A DNA stretch of 30,169 nucleotides from Clostridia bacterium (GCA_017509065.1 JAFWQM010000010.1:1-30169), one strand, 5' to 3'. Shown: positions 13,981 through 21,969, counted from the stretch's first letter. Numbers and translations are program-made. The notes: generated by a model from the sequence alone, not told the origin.

Positions 13981-15072
13981 TCAAATATCGCCAAACAGCA
14001 GCTTCAGCGCTTCGGCAGGGGTCATATTGCCAATGCCGTCCGGGTCGGACACCGCATCGGGCCGCCAGGAGAAAAGCCCGTTTTCTTCCCGGATCAGCGA
14101 GAAGTACAGGTCCGGGCTTTTCAGCGCGGTCGCGTAGCGCTCGTGCCAGGCGGGGAAGTATCTGGTCATATAGTGGTCGGCCAGCTGATACGCTTCACAG
14201 CCTTCATCCCCGCCGACAGCGCCGATCTGCACGCCGCCGCCGGGCTGGCCCATGCGGCTCATGGACGGCGTGGAATGCAGGATCACCGCGCTGCCGTCCG
14301 CGCACGCACCCAGGGAGATCCACACATGGCCGTCCATGCTCACGATGTCGCCGGGCCGCAGGCTTTGGGGCAGCTTCGCTTCATGCCGCCATTCGCCCAG
14401 CCCTTTTTCGGCAAACGCCTTCGCCATCCGGTTCGCGCCGCAGACATAGCCGGGCCTGCCGCTTACCGTTTCGAGGGTGCTGTAAACCGTCCAGCCCACG
14501 TAGCCGGAGCAGTCCAGCCCCGCGTAGTAATACTGGTTGAAGCCGCCGAAGGGGTAATAGCTGGTTTCAGGGGAGCGGTTCTCTTCCTCGCCGTCCCTGT
14601 CCTTGTAGGTGTAAGAGGCGTCCTGATTGCGGAAGAACCGCGTCCAGTCGGGCGACACGCCGATGGAACGCGCTTGGGGCGCCGTGCCTTCGTCCTGCCA
14701 GTCCCAGCCGCCGCCGAACACATACAGCGTGGTTCCCACCGGCTCCAGCGCAGTGAGCAGGTAGTTTTTCACCGTCCTTACGCCGGGCGTGCCGTGCACC
14801 GGCGGGGCATAGGCTTCCTCCGCCTCCGCGCGCAATTCTTTCACCGCCGTCACCGTTCCGTCCAAAATGGAGATCAGATACGGATACCCCGGCTTCAGCG
14901 CGTTCTGCAGCGGGAACCCTTCGCTGTATTCAAGCGGAAAGCTCGCTTCCATGCCGTTGATCAGAAAACGGTAAAGAAAGCCCGCGGCGTTTTCCTTCTT
15001 CGTTTCCTCCAGGCCCCAGCCGCTGACGCCCAGGAAGATCGCCTTTTTTTCAAGCACAGCCGTTTTCGTCAC
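13981..15072 (-). CDS. NlpC/P60-family cysteine peptidase
   Basis: Papain-like amidase fold that usually cuts peptidoglycan peptides. I choose the GTG at 15072 because GGGAGG (15085-15080) stands 7 bases before it; ATG codons upstream have no ribosome site. In the 363-residue protein the core is at about 100-270: LYVFGGG (116-122, the usual YxxGG entry), the catalytic Cys in LDCSGYVGW (C188), PGDIVSMDGHVWISLG with H249, and H266 as the third residue. The N-terminal 100 residues form a separate domain of unknown kind. No signal peptide is visible, which is odd for a wall hydrolase, so a cytoplasmic role or non-classical export is possible. It is followed on the same strand by the GH2 gene. Confidence 0.82.
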   Translation of the reverse strand: MTKTAVLEKKAIFLGVSGWGLEETKKENAAGFLYRFLINGMEASFPLEYSEGFPLQNALKPGYPYLISILDGTVTAVKELRAEAEEAYAPPVHGTPGVRTVKNYLLTALEPVGTTLYVFGGGWDWQDEGTAPQARSIGVSPDWTRFFRNQDASYTYKDRDGEEENRSPETSYYPFGGFNQYYYAGLDCSGYVGWTVYSTLETVSGRPGYVCGANRMAKAFAEKGLGEWRHEAKLPQSLRPGDIVSMDGHVWISLGACADGSAVILHSTPSMSRMGQPGGGVQIGAVGGDEGCEAYQLADHYMTRYFPAWHERYATALKSPDLYFSLIREENGLFSWRPDAVSDPDGIGNMTPAEALKLLFGDI

Positions 15073-15091
15073 GAAAATTCCTCCCATCCGC

Positions 15092-15120
15092 TTTACTATT
15101 TTCTCTTGCGGTATTATAAT
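15092..15120 (+). promoter_or_regulatory. sigma-A promoter of the MATE gene
   Basis: TTTACT (15092-15097), 17-base spacer, TATAAT (15115-15120). ATTATAAT at 15113-15120 also reads TATAAT on the minus strand towards the NlpC gene, but no acceptable -35 is visible for that direction. Confidence 0.6.
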
Positions 15121-15176
15121 CATCTCGCCGCGAGGCGCGGCCTGTTCAATCTGTCATTGCCTGTACGGAGGACGCC

Positions 15177-16541
15177 ATGGAAAAGCTGCGCAAACATCTG
15201 GACGCGCTTTTGACCACGAGCCAGTTTACGTATCCCGAGCTGCGAAAGATGCTGGTCACGCTGACGCTCGACCAGTTTTTCATCTGTTTTATCAGCCTGC
15301 TGTCCACGGCGCTTGTTTCCTCCATCGGCGAAGCGGCCATCGCCGCCGTGTCCATGGTGGGCACGGTCAACAGCCTCGTTTCGCTGGTGTTCATGTCGCT
15401 GTCCACCGGCGGGGCCATCGTGGTGTCCCGCGCGAAGGGCCGGGGCGACGCGCTGGAGATCCGCCAGACGATCGGCGAGGCGGTGGGTCTGTGCGGCGCG
15501 GTGTCCATTGGGCTGAGCGCGCTGCTTTTCCTTTCCGCCGAAACGCTGGTGCGCCTGATTTATCCGCACGTGGAACCGCTGCTGATCGAATACGCGGTGA
15601 AATACATGCGAATGATGGCGATTTCGTTTATCCCGTTTTCCGTGTTCAACGCCATCTTCAATGTTTTCCGCAGCCTGGGCGACACCCGCTCCAGCCTGCT
15701 GCTGACCATCGTGATCAACGTGTCCCACCTGCTGCTGAGTCTTCTGTTCATCAACGGGCTTGGCCTGGGGGTGGCTGGCTCGGGTCTGAGCTATATCGTA
15801 GCCCGCGCGCTGGGCATGGCGCTGGCGGTGTTCTGGCTGATCCGCCATTCGAAGTACCACATCCGGCTGAAGCATTTCTTCCGTTTCAAAGCGTCCGTCA
15901 CGCGGGAAATCGCCTCGCTGGGCATGCCGCTGACGGTGGAATCCCTGCTGACCCAGGGCGGAATGCTGATGGTGCAGGTTTATCTGGCCCGCCTGACCAC
16001 CACTGCCCTGGCCGCGCACGCAGTGTCCAACTCGATGTTCAACCTGTACTGCGCCCCGGCCAACGCGCTGACCGCGCTTGCCAGCACGGTCTGCGGCCAG
16101 TGCTACGGCGCGAAGCGCTATGATCTCGTGCGGCAGTATTGCCGCGGCCTGATCCGCGTGGGGCGGTTCGTGCTGCTCGCGACGGTGATCGTCCTCTATC
16201 CGCTCACCCCGCTGCTGCTCAGGCTCTACCACGCTTCGGAGCAGGGCACAGCGATCATCTATACCTGCCTCAGCATCGCGGTGTTCTGCATGCCTCTGCT
16301 CTGGTGTGACGGGAATGTTCCTTCCATGGTGCTGCGCACGGCCGGCGACAGCGTATACACCGGTGCGGTGTCCGTCATGGCGCTGCTCCTGGGCCGCTGC
16401 GTCCTGGGCTACACGCTCACCATTCCCCTGGGCCTCGGCGTGCCGGGCATCTGGATCGCGCTGGTGTGCGAATGGCTTGCCCGGGGCATCGCCCTGCGCC
16501 TGCGCTTCAAGGGAGAGAAGTGGCTGCACTTAAAGGGTTAG
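15177..16541 (+). CDS. MATE-family multidrug/metabolite exporter
   Basis: Membrane antiporter that exports drugs or metabolites using a Na+ or H+ gradient. The 454-residue protein has about twelve membrane helices in two related halves. Typical MATE segments are visible: SIGEAAIAAVSMVGTVNSLV, SLSTGGAIVVSRAKGRGD (loop after helix 2), FNVFRSLGDTRSS, GLGVAGSGLSY, and in the second half AAHAVSNSMFNLYCAPANAL and VLRTAGDSVYTG. The ATG follows CGGAGG at 15164-15169. It is alone in its transcription unit. The TAG stop lies in a short G-rich repeat shared with the convergent gene. The substrate cannot be predicted. Confidence 0.93.
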   Translation: MEKLRKHLDALLTTSQFTYPELRKMLVTLTLDQFFICFISLLSTALVSSIGEAAIAAVSMVGTVNSLVSLVFMSLSTGGAIVVSRAKGRGDALEIRQTIGEAVGLCGAVSIGLSALLFLSAETLVRLIYPHVEPLLIEYAVKYMRMMAISFIPFSVFNAIFNVFRSLGDTRSSLLLTIVINVSHLLLSLLFINGLGLGVAGSGLSYIVARALGMALAVFWLIRHSKYHIRLKHFFRFKASVTREIASLGMPLTVESLLTQGGMLMVQVYLARLTTTALAAHAVSNSMFNLYCAPANALTALASTVCGQCYGAKRYDLVRQYCRGLIRVGRFVLLATVIVLYPLTPLLLRLYHASEQGTAIIYTCLSIAVFCMPLLWCDGNVPSMVLRTAGDSVYTGAVSVMALLLGRCVLGYTLTIPLGLGVPGIWIALVCEWLARGIALRLRFKGEKWLHLKG

Positions 16542-16558
16542 GAGTGAGGAGTTAGGAG
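16538..16558 (+). repeat. AGGAGTGAGGAGTTAGGAG-type dispersed repeat
   Basis: The repeat lies between two convergent genes. It contains the TAG stop of the MATE gene and, on the other strand, a TAA that would close an out-of-frame extension of the downstream membrane protein. The same motif family occurs at 21690-21800 in inverted copies. Confidence 0.55.
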
Positions 16559-16621
16559 AGCGCTTCCAGCGTCTTTTCCTTCAGCTTTTTGCTGGTGGTT
16601 TTGCGCTCCGGAATCAGGCGG

Positions 16622-17716
16622 TCAACCGGCGTTGTCCGGCGCTTCCTGCGCATCTGTTTCCCCTCCCTTCCCCGCGTGGCGCATGTTCCACGCGCTGTCG
16701 TAAATCACCGCGCCAAAGCACACGATCATGGTGAAATAGTAGGAGAAAAACCGCCACAGCAGCAGCGCGCCGACCAGCTTGTCCGCCGGGAACACATTCT
16801 GGAAAAAAACATAGAAGCCGCCCTCCTGCGCCCCGGAGGAGCCGGGCAGGGGCGTAAACGACGCGGCAATGAACAAAAGGAACTGCAGGGTCAGGATATC
16901 GAAGTAGGAATATTCGTTCATCCCCAGCGCGCGGTACACGCAGTAAGCAATGCTCATCAGGCCCAGCACCTGCAGGCAGGAAATCAGATACAGATGGAAC
17001 AGGCGGATGGGATGATGGGTGAGCATATCCACAGAGCCGTGGAAATCGTCAATCGCCTTTTCCGCCCGTTCTTCCATTTTCTGCCTGTTTTTAATCAGCC
17101 GCAAAGAACAGCCCGCGTTGATGAAAAACCGGATCACGCCCCGGACGATGTTTCTGTTGATCGCCAGCAGGATCACCGCCGCCACCGACAGGCCGTTGAT
17201 AAAGTAACCCGCCGCTGTGACCCAAATGGCTTCGCGCGGGCATTCGCTGAGCGGCCCGGGGTTGAAAATCCACAGCAGCGCGCCGAGCGAAAGCAGCGCC
17301 ATCTGAAAAGTGAAAAACTTGACCGCCAGGCCGGAGGAGGTCAGGCCCGAGGAATAGCCCCGCTTGCGAAGAGAGAGCACCTGCATGGGCTGGCCGCCGG
17401 TGGCCGCCGGGGTGACGGCGGAATAAAAACTGCCGATCATACCGATCATCAGGGACAGGCCCAATTTGATTTTCACCTTCTGCTGCCGAAAAAAAACGTG
17501 CAGCCCCATCCCCTCAAAGGTCATGAACACGCACCAGGACAAAACGGACATTGCGATCCAGAAAGGGTCCGCGGAACGCAGCGCCGTCCACGCGTCGTCA
17601 ATATCGCCGCTCTGGGCGCTGATAAACAGCACCGCGGCCAGCGTAATCAGAATAATGGCCGCGTTGATCAGATAGCTCCGGGTTTGTTTGGAAAGCCGTT
17701 TGGACATCTTTTTCAA
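16622..17716 (-). CDS. lysylphosphatidylglycerol synthase TM-region / YbhN-family membrane protein
   Basis: Polytopic membrane protein of the flippase-like UPF0104 (LPG_synthase_TM) family, associated with lipid or glycolipid movement. The start is TTG at 17716: AAGGA lies 7 bases upstream, whereas the ATG three codons later would be too far away. The 364 residues form about eight helices with the family signatures FYSAVTPAATGGQPMQVLSL (about 97-116) and PLPGSSGAQEGGFYVFF (about 300). The catalytic acyl-transfer domain of MprF is absent. The product ends in a short acidic tail (GGETDAQEAPDNAG), but the +1 frame across the same bases encodes a basic tail of the RRKRRTTPVDRLIPERK kind ending at 16552, so the reported end may be a frameshift product. 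It has its own promoter. Confidence 0.88.
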   Translation of the reverse strand: MKKMSKRLSKQTRSYLINAAIILITLAAVLFISAQSGDIDDAWTALRSADPFWIAMSVLSWCVFMTFEGMGLHVFFRQQKVKIKLGLSLMIGMIGSFYSAVTPAATGGQPMQVLSLRKRGYSSGLTSSGLAVKFFTFQMALLSLGALLWIFNPGPLSECPREAIWVTAAGYFINGLSVAAVILLAINRNIVRGVIRFFINAGCSLRLIKNRQKMEERAEKAIDDFHGSVDMLTHHPIRLFHLYLISCLQVLGLMSIAYCVYRALGMNEYSYFDILTLQFLLFIAASFTPLPGSSGAQEGGFYVFFQNVFPADKLVGALLLWRFFSYYFTMIVCFGAVIYDSAWNMRHAGKGGETDAQEAPDNAG

Positions 17717-17758
17717 GGTGCCGTCCTTTTCTTATCGTGCGGAAAACCGCCATCATGT

Positions 17759-17788
17759 AGTATACCATATTTTCCCGCCGTTTGTCAT
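17759..17788 (-). promoter_or_regulatory. sigma-A promoter of the YbhN-family gene
   Basis: On the minus strand ATGACA (17788-17783), 18-base spacer, TATACT (17764-17759) with an extended -10 TG. The leader is about 35 bases. Confidence 0.65.
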
Positions 17789-17804
17789 CTTTTTTCTTTG
17801 TATG

Positions 17805-17835
17805 AAAAAAGCCTCTCCCGCGAAAGGAAAGGCTT
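17805..17835 (-). terminator. terminator of the sugar-importer operon
   Basis: On the minus strand AAGCCTTTCC...GGGAGAGGCTT forms a stem of six pairs that continues imperfectly inwards, followed by TTTTTT (17810-17805). It lies 18 bases after the last permease gene. Confidence 0.75.
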
Positions 17836-17852
17836 AGTTAAGCCGCGCCGCG

Positions 17853-19406
17853 TCAGCCCTTCACGCCGCCGGAAGTGAGGCCGGAGACGAGATGCTTTTC
17901 GATGAGCATGAACAGGATGACCACGGGGATGGTAGCCAGCAGCGCGGAAGCGAACAGGTAATGCCACTCGATCATGTTGAAGGAGGAGAACTGGGTGATG
18001 CCCACGGTGATGGGCTTTTTGCTGGCCGTGGAGATCAGCACGGTGGAAATGGTGTATTCATTCCAGGCGTTGATGAACACGAAGATCAGCGTGGTCACGA
18101 TACCCGGCGCGGCCATGGGCAGCAGCACCCGGATCAAGGCTCCTACCACGGAACAGCCGTCAATGCACGCCGCCTGCTCCATTTCAGACGAGATCGAAAC
18201 GAACGTACCCCGCAGCAGCCAGATGGCGAAAGCCTGGTTGAACGCCGCGTTGATGAGCATCAATCCCAGCACCGAGTCGTTCAGCTTGATCGTGATCATC
18301 AGCTGGGAAATACCAACCAGCAGCACCACGGGGGAAAACATCTGGCTCATGATGACGAAACCAAGGAACGCTTTCTTGCCCTTGAACCGCATCCGCGCCA
18401 TGGCATAGGCCGCCGGAATGCCGCAGAGCAGGCTGATGAGCGTGGCCCCGAAGGAGAGCAGCAGGCTGTTGCCCAGATACGTCAGCACGTTCTTCCGCAC
18501 GATGTCCTGGAAGTTGCCCCACTTCCATTCCACCGGCAGGATATGCAGGAAGTACATGTCGTTGGTCTCGGCGGGAGAGCGCAGGGCAGTGATGAACATG
18601 ACGTAATAAGGATACAGAATCAGGACCGACAGGGCGATGACGAACGCGTACAGGCAGCCCCGGCTCAGGGCATGGCCCAGCTGCGCGTTCTGCATCCGCA
18701 GCGCGCCGCACACCAGCAGGAACGCAGCGGGCAGCAGCAGCCAGAGGGAAAGGGTGCAGCGAAAATTCATGCCGGAAAGCAGGCTTTGGATGCTCTCCCC
18801 CGCCTTGCCGCCGTACAAAAGCCTGTCCGCCAGGGCCAATTGCCCCGAAATATCCGCCTGCCGCGCCCCGGACAGCACCGTGCCGATCTCCCGGGCGAAG
18901 AAGCGGGTGATATTCATGGAGAACAGCGGCGGGAGCAGCAGCGTTACGATCGCCAAGCCTAACGCAATGCCCTGGGTCACGGGCCAGGGAGTAAACGCCA
19001 GCGCCACCGCCATGCAGGCAAAGACCAGGAAAATCAGCAGCAGCCGTCCGGCGGGGAGGCCGCTGAAAGCCAGCTTCCAGCCGGAGAACCGTCCCTGAGT
19101 GGAAGCGGTGAAGGTGACCATGCTGCTCTGGGTGCCATCGGACTTGTCCCGCAGGGTGACGGTTTCGTCCAGCGTGACACCGCCGAATTCCCGGTAATCT
19201 GCCACGGCGGCTTCCACTTCGGCCTTGACCGTCTGGTACTTTTCGTCCCCAACGAAGGTGTTGGCGGATTTCTTCGTATAAACCGTGGCCGTCGCCTCAA
19301 ACAGCGGCACGGAGAAGAGAATCACGATCAGGAACAGCGCTTCGATCAGCAGCGCCACACCCCATCTGCGGGAGCGCGGACGCGCGTCGGGAGCCAGCTT
19401 CTTCAT
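17853..19406 (-). CDS. sugar ABC transporter permease (MalG-like) with N-terminal four-helix extension
   Basis: Inner permease subunit of a CUT1 carbohydrate importer. The ATG at 19406 is chosen because GGAGGAGG lies just upstream, and it overlaps the stop of the preceding permease gene (ATGA). At 517 residues it is nearly twice the usual 270-290. The ordinary MalG part starts near residue 246 (six helices) and has the EAA loop EMEQAACIDGCSVVGALIRVLLP (409-430) that contacts the ATPase. The first about 240 residues are extra: a helix (17-39), an external segment (40-117, with VEAAVADYREFGGVTLDETVTLRD), two helices (118-138 and 144-164), an external segment (165-215) and a fourth helix (217-237). 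By topology both extra segments face the binding protein. It is the last gene of the operon; no ATPase gene is present. Confidence 0.9.
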   Translation of the reverse strand: MKKLAPDARPRSRRWGVALLIEALFLIVILFSVPLFEATATVYTKKSANTFVGDEKYQTVKAEVEAAVADYREFGGVTLDETVTLRDKSDGTQSSMVTFTASTQGRFSGWKLAFSGLPAGRLLLIFLVFACMAVALAFTPWPVTQGIALGLAIVTLLLPPLFSMNITRFFAREIGTVLSGARQADISGQLALADRLLYGGKAGESIQSLLSGMNFRCTLSLWLLLPAAFLLVCGALRMQNAQLGHALSRGCLYAFVIALSVLILYPYYVMFITALRSPAETNDMYFLHILPVEWKWGNFQDIVRKNVLTYLGNSLLLSFGATLISLLCGIPAAYAMARMRFKGKKAFLGFVIMSQMFSPVVLLVGISQLMITIKLNDSVLGLMLINAAFNQAFAIWLLRGTFVSISSEMEQAACIDGCSVVGALIRVLLPMAAPGIVTTLIFVFINAWNEYTISTVLISTASKKPITVGITQFSSFNMIEWHYLFASALLATIPVVILFMLIEKHLVSGLTSGGVKG

Positions 19407-20290
19407 AGATCCTCCTCCTTCCGCATGGAGATCATCATGTACGCCCCTGCCACGATGCAAAGGATCACGAACCCGATCACGGACAGCGCTGTGGCCGCGC
19501 CCTTCTGCTGGTCGTAGAACGCGCGCATGTACAGCAGCGTCACCATGGTGTCGGTCTTGTTGGCGGGCGCGCCCTTGGTGATGGTGTACACGATGGGGAA
19601 GGAATTGAACACGTAGATGATGTTCAGCACCGTGCTCACCGTGAGGCTCGGCTTAACCAGCGGCAGCGTCACGTGGCGCAGTTTTTTCCAGAAGCCCGCG
19701 CCGTCCACGGTCGCCGCCTCGTAATACGCCGCGTCGATGCTCTGCAGGCCGGACAGCACGCAGAACGTGACGAAGGGGATCGTCACGAATATGCCGATGC
19801 CGCACTCCCAGGCGAACTCGATCTGGTAGGTGAGCCGCCAGTTCACCGCGCTTTTGAGGATGCCCATGTTCAAAAGCACGTTGTTCAGGTTGCCGTACTC
19901 ATACTTGATGATATAGTTCCACACGCTCGCCTGAATGACCAGCGACGTGGCCCAGGGGAAAATCACGATGGAGCGGGCGATCTTGCGGCCGAAAAACTCC
20001 GTGTTCAGCGCCATAGCGATGATGAAGCCCAGCACCGTGGAAATGCCGACCACACTCACAACCCAGATTGCGGTGTTCTGCATCACCACGCCGAACGCCT
20101 TGTCGTTGAAGGCGGCCACGAAGTTATCCAGGCCCACGAAGCCGCCGATCACTCCGGCGCGGCTGATTTCGCTGAAGGACAGCCTGAATACGATCAGGAT
20201 GGGGAACACCACAAAGACCGTCATCAGAATGATACTGGGCAGCAGCCACAGATACGGCACCCATTTTTTGCGCACCAGGATCGTATTCAT
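19403..20290 (-). CDS. sugar ABC transporter permease (MalF/UgpA-like)
   Basis: Membrane subunit of the same CUT1 importer. The 295 residues hold six helices, beginning KKWVPYLWLLPSIILMTVFVVFPILIVF, a start typical of the family. The EAA loop YYEAATVDGAGFWKKLRHVTLPLVKPSL is intact. RBS AAGGAG precedes the ATG at 20290. It lies 63 bases after the binding-protein gene, separated from it by a 9-bp hairpin, and overlaps the MalG-like gene by four bases, so the two permeases are translationally coupled in a 1:1 ratio. The cargo is probably an oligosaccharide or other glycoside, judged from the family and the GH2 gene nearby. Confidence 0.92.
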   Translation of the reverse strand: MNTILVRKKWVPYLWLLPSIILMTVFVVFPILIVFRLSFSEISRAGVIGGFVGLDNFVAAFNDKAFGVVMQNTAIWVVSVVGISTVLGFIIAMALNTEFFGRKIARSIVIFPWATSLVIQASVWNYIIKYEYGNLNNVLLNMGILKSAVNWRLTYQIEFAWECGIGIFVTIPFVTFCVLSGLQSIDAAYYEAATVDGAGFWKKLRHVTLPLVKPSLTVSTVLNIIYVFNSFPIVYTITKGAPANKTDTMVTLLYMRAFYDQQKGAATALSVIGFVILCIVAGAYMMISMRKEEDL

Positions 20291-20317
20291 GGCGAGACTC
20301 CTTTCAGAACTGAAAAG

Positions 20318-20341
20318 AAGGGCCGGTTCTCACCGGCCCTT
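20318..20341 (-). terminator. intra-operon hairpin after the sugar-binding-protein gene
   Basis: AAGGGCCGG / CCGGCCCTT (20318-20326, 20333-20341) is a perfect 9-bp stem with a 6-base loop; on the minus strand it is followed by CTTTTC. It probably terminates part of the transcripts or protects the upstream message, giving more binding protein than permease. Confidence 0.7.
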
Positions 20342-20353
20342 GGTTTGCGGTTG

Positions 20354-21622
20354 TTACTTGGTGAGGGAAGCCTGGAGCTCGTCCAGCAGGGTCTTCACGT
20401 CGCCGCCGGTCAGCGCGTTCTGTTCCACGTTGATAACGCCCATCTTGATGGCGTCCCAGTTGTCCAGGGCGGTGGGATAGAACTGGCAGCTATCCAGCAC
20501 CTTCAGCCACGCTTCAAAGGAAGGATTGGCTTCCACCAGCGCGGCGACGGAGCTGTTGACCGCGGGCAGGAAGCCTTCCATGGAGACCCAGCCCACGTAG
20601 TTTTCGGGAGCATAGAAGAAGGTGAGGAACTTGCCGATGGCTTCCTTGCGGGCGGCGTCCTGCTCAGCGGTCAGGCTGTCGTCTTTGAAGGCCATCACGC
20701 GATCCATAACGCCGGTAGCGCCGGGGTTCGCGCCTTCGTTGACGGGCAGGGCGGCGGTAGCGAAGTTGATGCCTTCGTAGCCCTTCTGGGCCAGGTAGTC
20801 AGGCAGCTGGTTGGGAGCAATGACCATGGCCAGCTTGCCAGCGCCGAACATATCCTGCAGGTCATAGCGGGTCTGGGTGGCGGGGTTGGGATTGGTGTAG
20901 CCCTTATTCACCAGGCCGATAGCAAAGTTGATGGCTTCCACGTTCTTGTCGCTGTTCACGGCGATGTTGCCGTCCGCGTCCACGAAGCCGCCGTCGTTGT
21001 TCCATACGTAGTAGGAGAACGCGGCCTGGCCTTCGTCGGTGGTCATGTCGATGCCCCAGGGATACACTTCGCCGCCGTAGAAGTCAATGATGGCCTGGCA
21101 GGCGTCTTCCAGCTCGGCCCAGGTGGCGGGAACCTTTTCCACGCCGGCTTCAGTCAGCAGGTCGATGTTGTAATACAGCGCGCGGGCGGAGGCCAGATCC
21201 GGCACGGCCCACACGGTATCGTCGATCACGGACTGGGCGATGAAGGAGGGGAAGAAGTCGTTAAAGAGTTCTTCGGGGCAGTAGTCCTTCACGGGCAGCA
21301 GCAGGCCCTCGGCCGCGTAGTTGGCGAACACGTCGATGTTCAGGATGTCAGGCGCGTTGTTGTTGGAAATGCGGGTGGATACCACGCTGTACACGTCGTT
21401 CCAGGAAACCACTTCCAGGTTCAGCTTCACGCCGGGATTTTCGGCTTCAAACTTTTCCACGAAATTGGTGCCGTTCATGCCCTTGCCCAGGAACCATTCC
21501 TGCGTGTTGGGGCCGTACTGGCAGATGATTACGTCCAGGGTGATGTCGTCTTCCGCCAAGGCGAAAGCGGCGCAGCCAAGCGCCATGACCAGCGCGAGAA
21601 CCAGGGCCAGAATCTTCTTCAT
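20354..21622 (-). CDS. extracellular sugar-binding protein of an ABC importer (family 1 SBP)
   Basis: Captures the sugar outside the cell and delivers it to the two permeases downstream. The ATG at 21622 is chosen because GGAGG lies upstream and a signal peptide begins there (MKKILALVLALVMALGCAAFALAED); further in-frame sequence upstream runs into a hairpin. LGC is not a proper lipobox, so cleavage after ALA is more likely than lipidation. The 422-residue protein shows family 1 SBP features: FVEKFEAENPGVKLNLEVVSWNDVY, NAPDILNIDVFANYAAEGLLLPV, VWAVPDLASARALYYNIDLLTEAGV, PATWAELEDA and a C-terminal part with GKFLTFFYAPENYVGWV. It is the first gene of the operon. I find no clear promoter; its leader contains the hairpin at 21654-21671. 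Confidence 0.93.
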   Translation of the reverse strand: MKKILALVLALVMALGCAAFALAEDDITLDVIICQYGPNTQEWFLGKGMNGTNFVEKFEAENPGVKLNLEVVSWNDVYSVVSTRISNNNAPDILNIDVFANYAAEGLLLPVKDYCPEELFNDFFPSFIAQSVIDDTVWAVPDLASARALYYNIDLLTEAGVEKVPATWAELEDACQAIIDFYGGEVYPWGIDMTTDEGQAAFSYYVWNNDGGFVDADGNIAVNSDKNVEAINFAIGLVNKGYTNPNPATQTRYDLQDMFGAGKLAMVIAPNQLPDYLAQKGYEGINFATAALPVNEGANPGATGVMDRVMAFKDDSLTAEQDAARKEAIGKFLTFFYAPENYVGWVSMEGFLPAVNSSVAALVEANPSFEAWLKVLDSCQFYPTALDNWDAIKMGVINVEQNALTGGDVKTLLDELQASLTK

Positions 21623-21653
21623 GTCAGATTTCCTCCATAATGAATATTTATTT

Positions 21654-21671
21654 CGCCGGTATCCTCCGGCG
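21654..21671. other. short hairpin in the sugar-binding-protein leader
   Basis: CGCCGG / CCGGCG (21654-21659, 21666-21671) with a 6-base loop, 32 bases upstream of the start codon at 21622 on the minus strand. It may stabilise the leader or act as an operator; nothing decides between these. Confidence 0.35.
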
Positions 21672-21689
21672 ATTGGGAACAAATATAAG

Positions 21690-21800
21690 AGTCAGGAGTA
21701 TGGAGTGTGGAGTGAGGAGTTTTATATAGTCTTGATAAAATAAGGAAGCAGGGCTTGTGTCATATGAAACACAATAAAACTCCTAACTTCTCACTCTAAT
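21690..21800. repeat. MITE-like imperfect inverted-repeat element
   Basis: The left arm (GGAGTGTGGAGTGAGGAG then TTTTAT, to 21724) and the reverse complement of the right arm (from 21774 to 21797) match at 20 of 24 positions. An inner TTGTGT/ACACAA pair (about 21755-21773) suggests one long folded element of about 100 bases. It occupies the middle of the 405-base gap between the two binding-protein genes (21623-22027). The arms share the GAGTGAGGAGTTAGGAG motif seen at 16538-16558. No ORF is inside. Confidence 0.5.
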
Positions 21801-21940
21801 TTTCGACATCCTTTTTCATCCTCATATAGCATACCCCCTGCCGGGCAGTTTGTCAAGCCGATTTTGGTTCATTCAGTGGGATAACGCAGAAATATTTGTG
21901 CAATCTGGCCGATTTATGCCGCAAAAGCGGAAACTTTATC

Positions 21941-21969
21941 TTGACAAGGAACCGGCGCGCAGCTATAAT
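21941..21969 (+). promoter_or_regulatory. perfect consensus sigma-A promoter of the second importer
   Basis: TTGACA (21941-21946), 17-base spacer, TATAAT (21964-21969). Such a strong promoter with an inverted repeat just downstream usually implies repression. Confidence 0.88.

Noticed and set aside
15113..15118. TATAAT on the minus strand as a promoter for the NlpC/P60 gene
   Set aside because: No acceptable -35 is found at 16-18 bases (GCCGCG there). The same bases make a better plus-strand promoter for the MATE gene.
15120..16529. 469-codon minus-strand frame opposite the MATE gene
   Set aside because: Composition (His, Gln, Arg, Asp rich) is that of an antisense frame of a GC-rich membrane-protein gene.
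20327..21640. Lipoprotein signal in the two binding proteins (LGC)
   Set aside because: ALGC does not fit the lipobox pattern (the -3 residue is Ala and -2 is Leu), and an AxA cleavage site follows in both.
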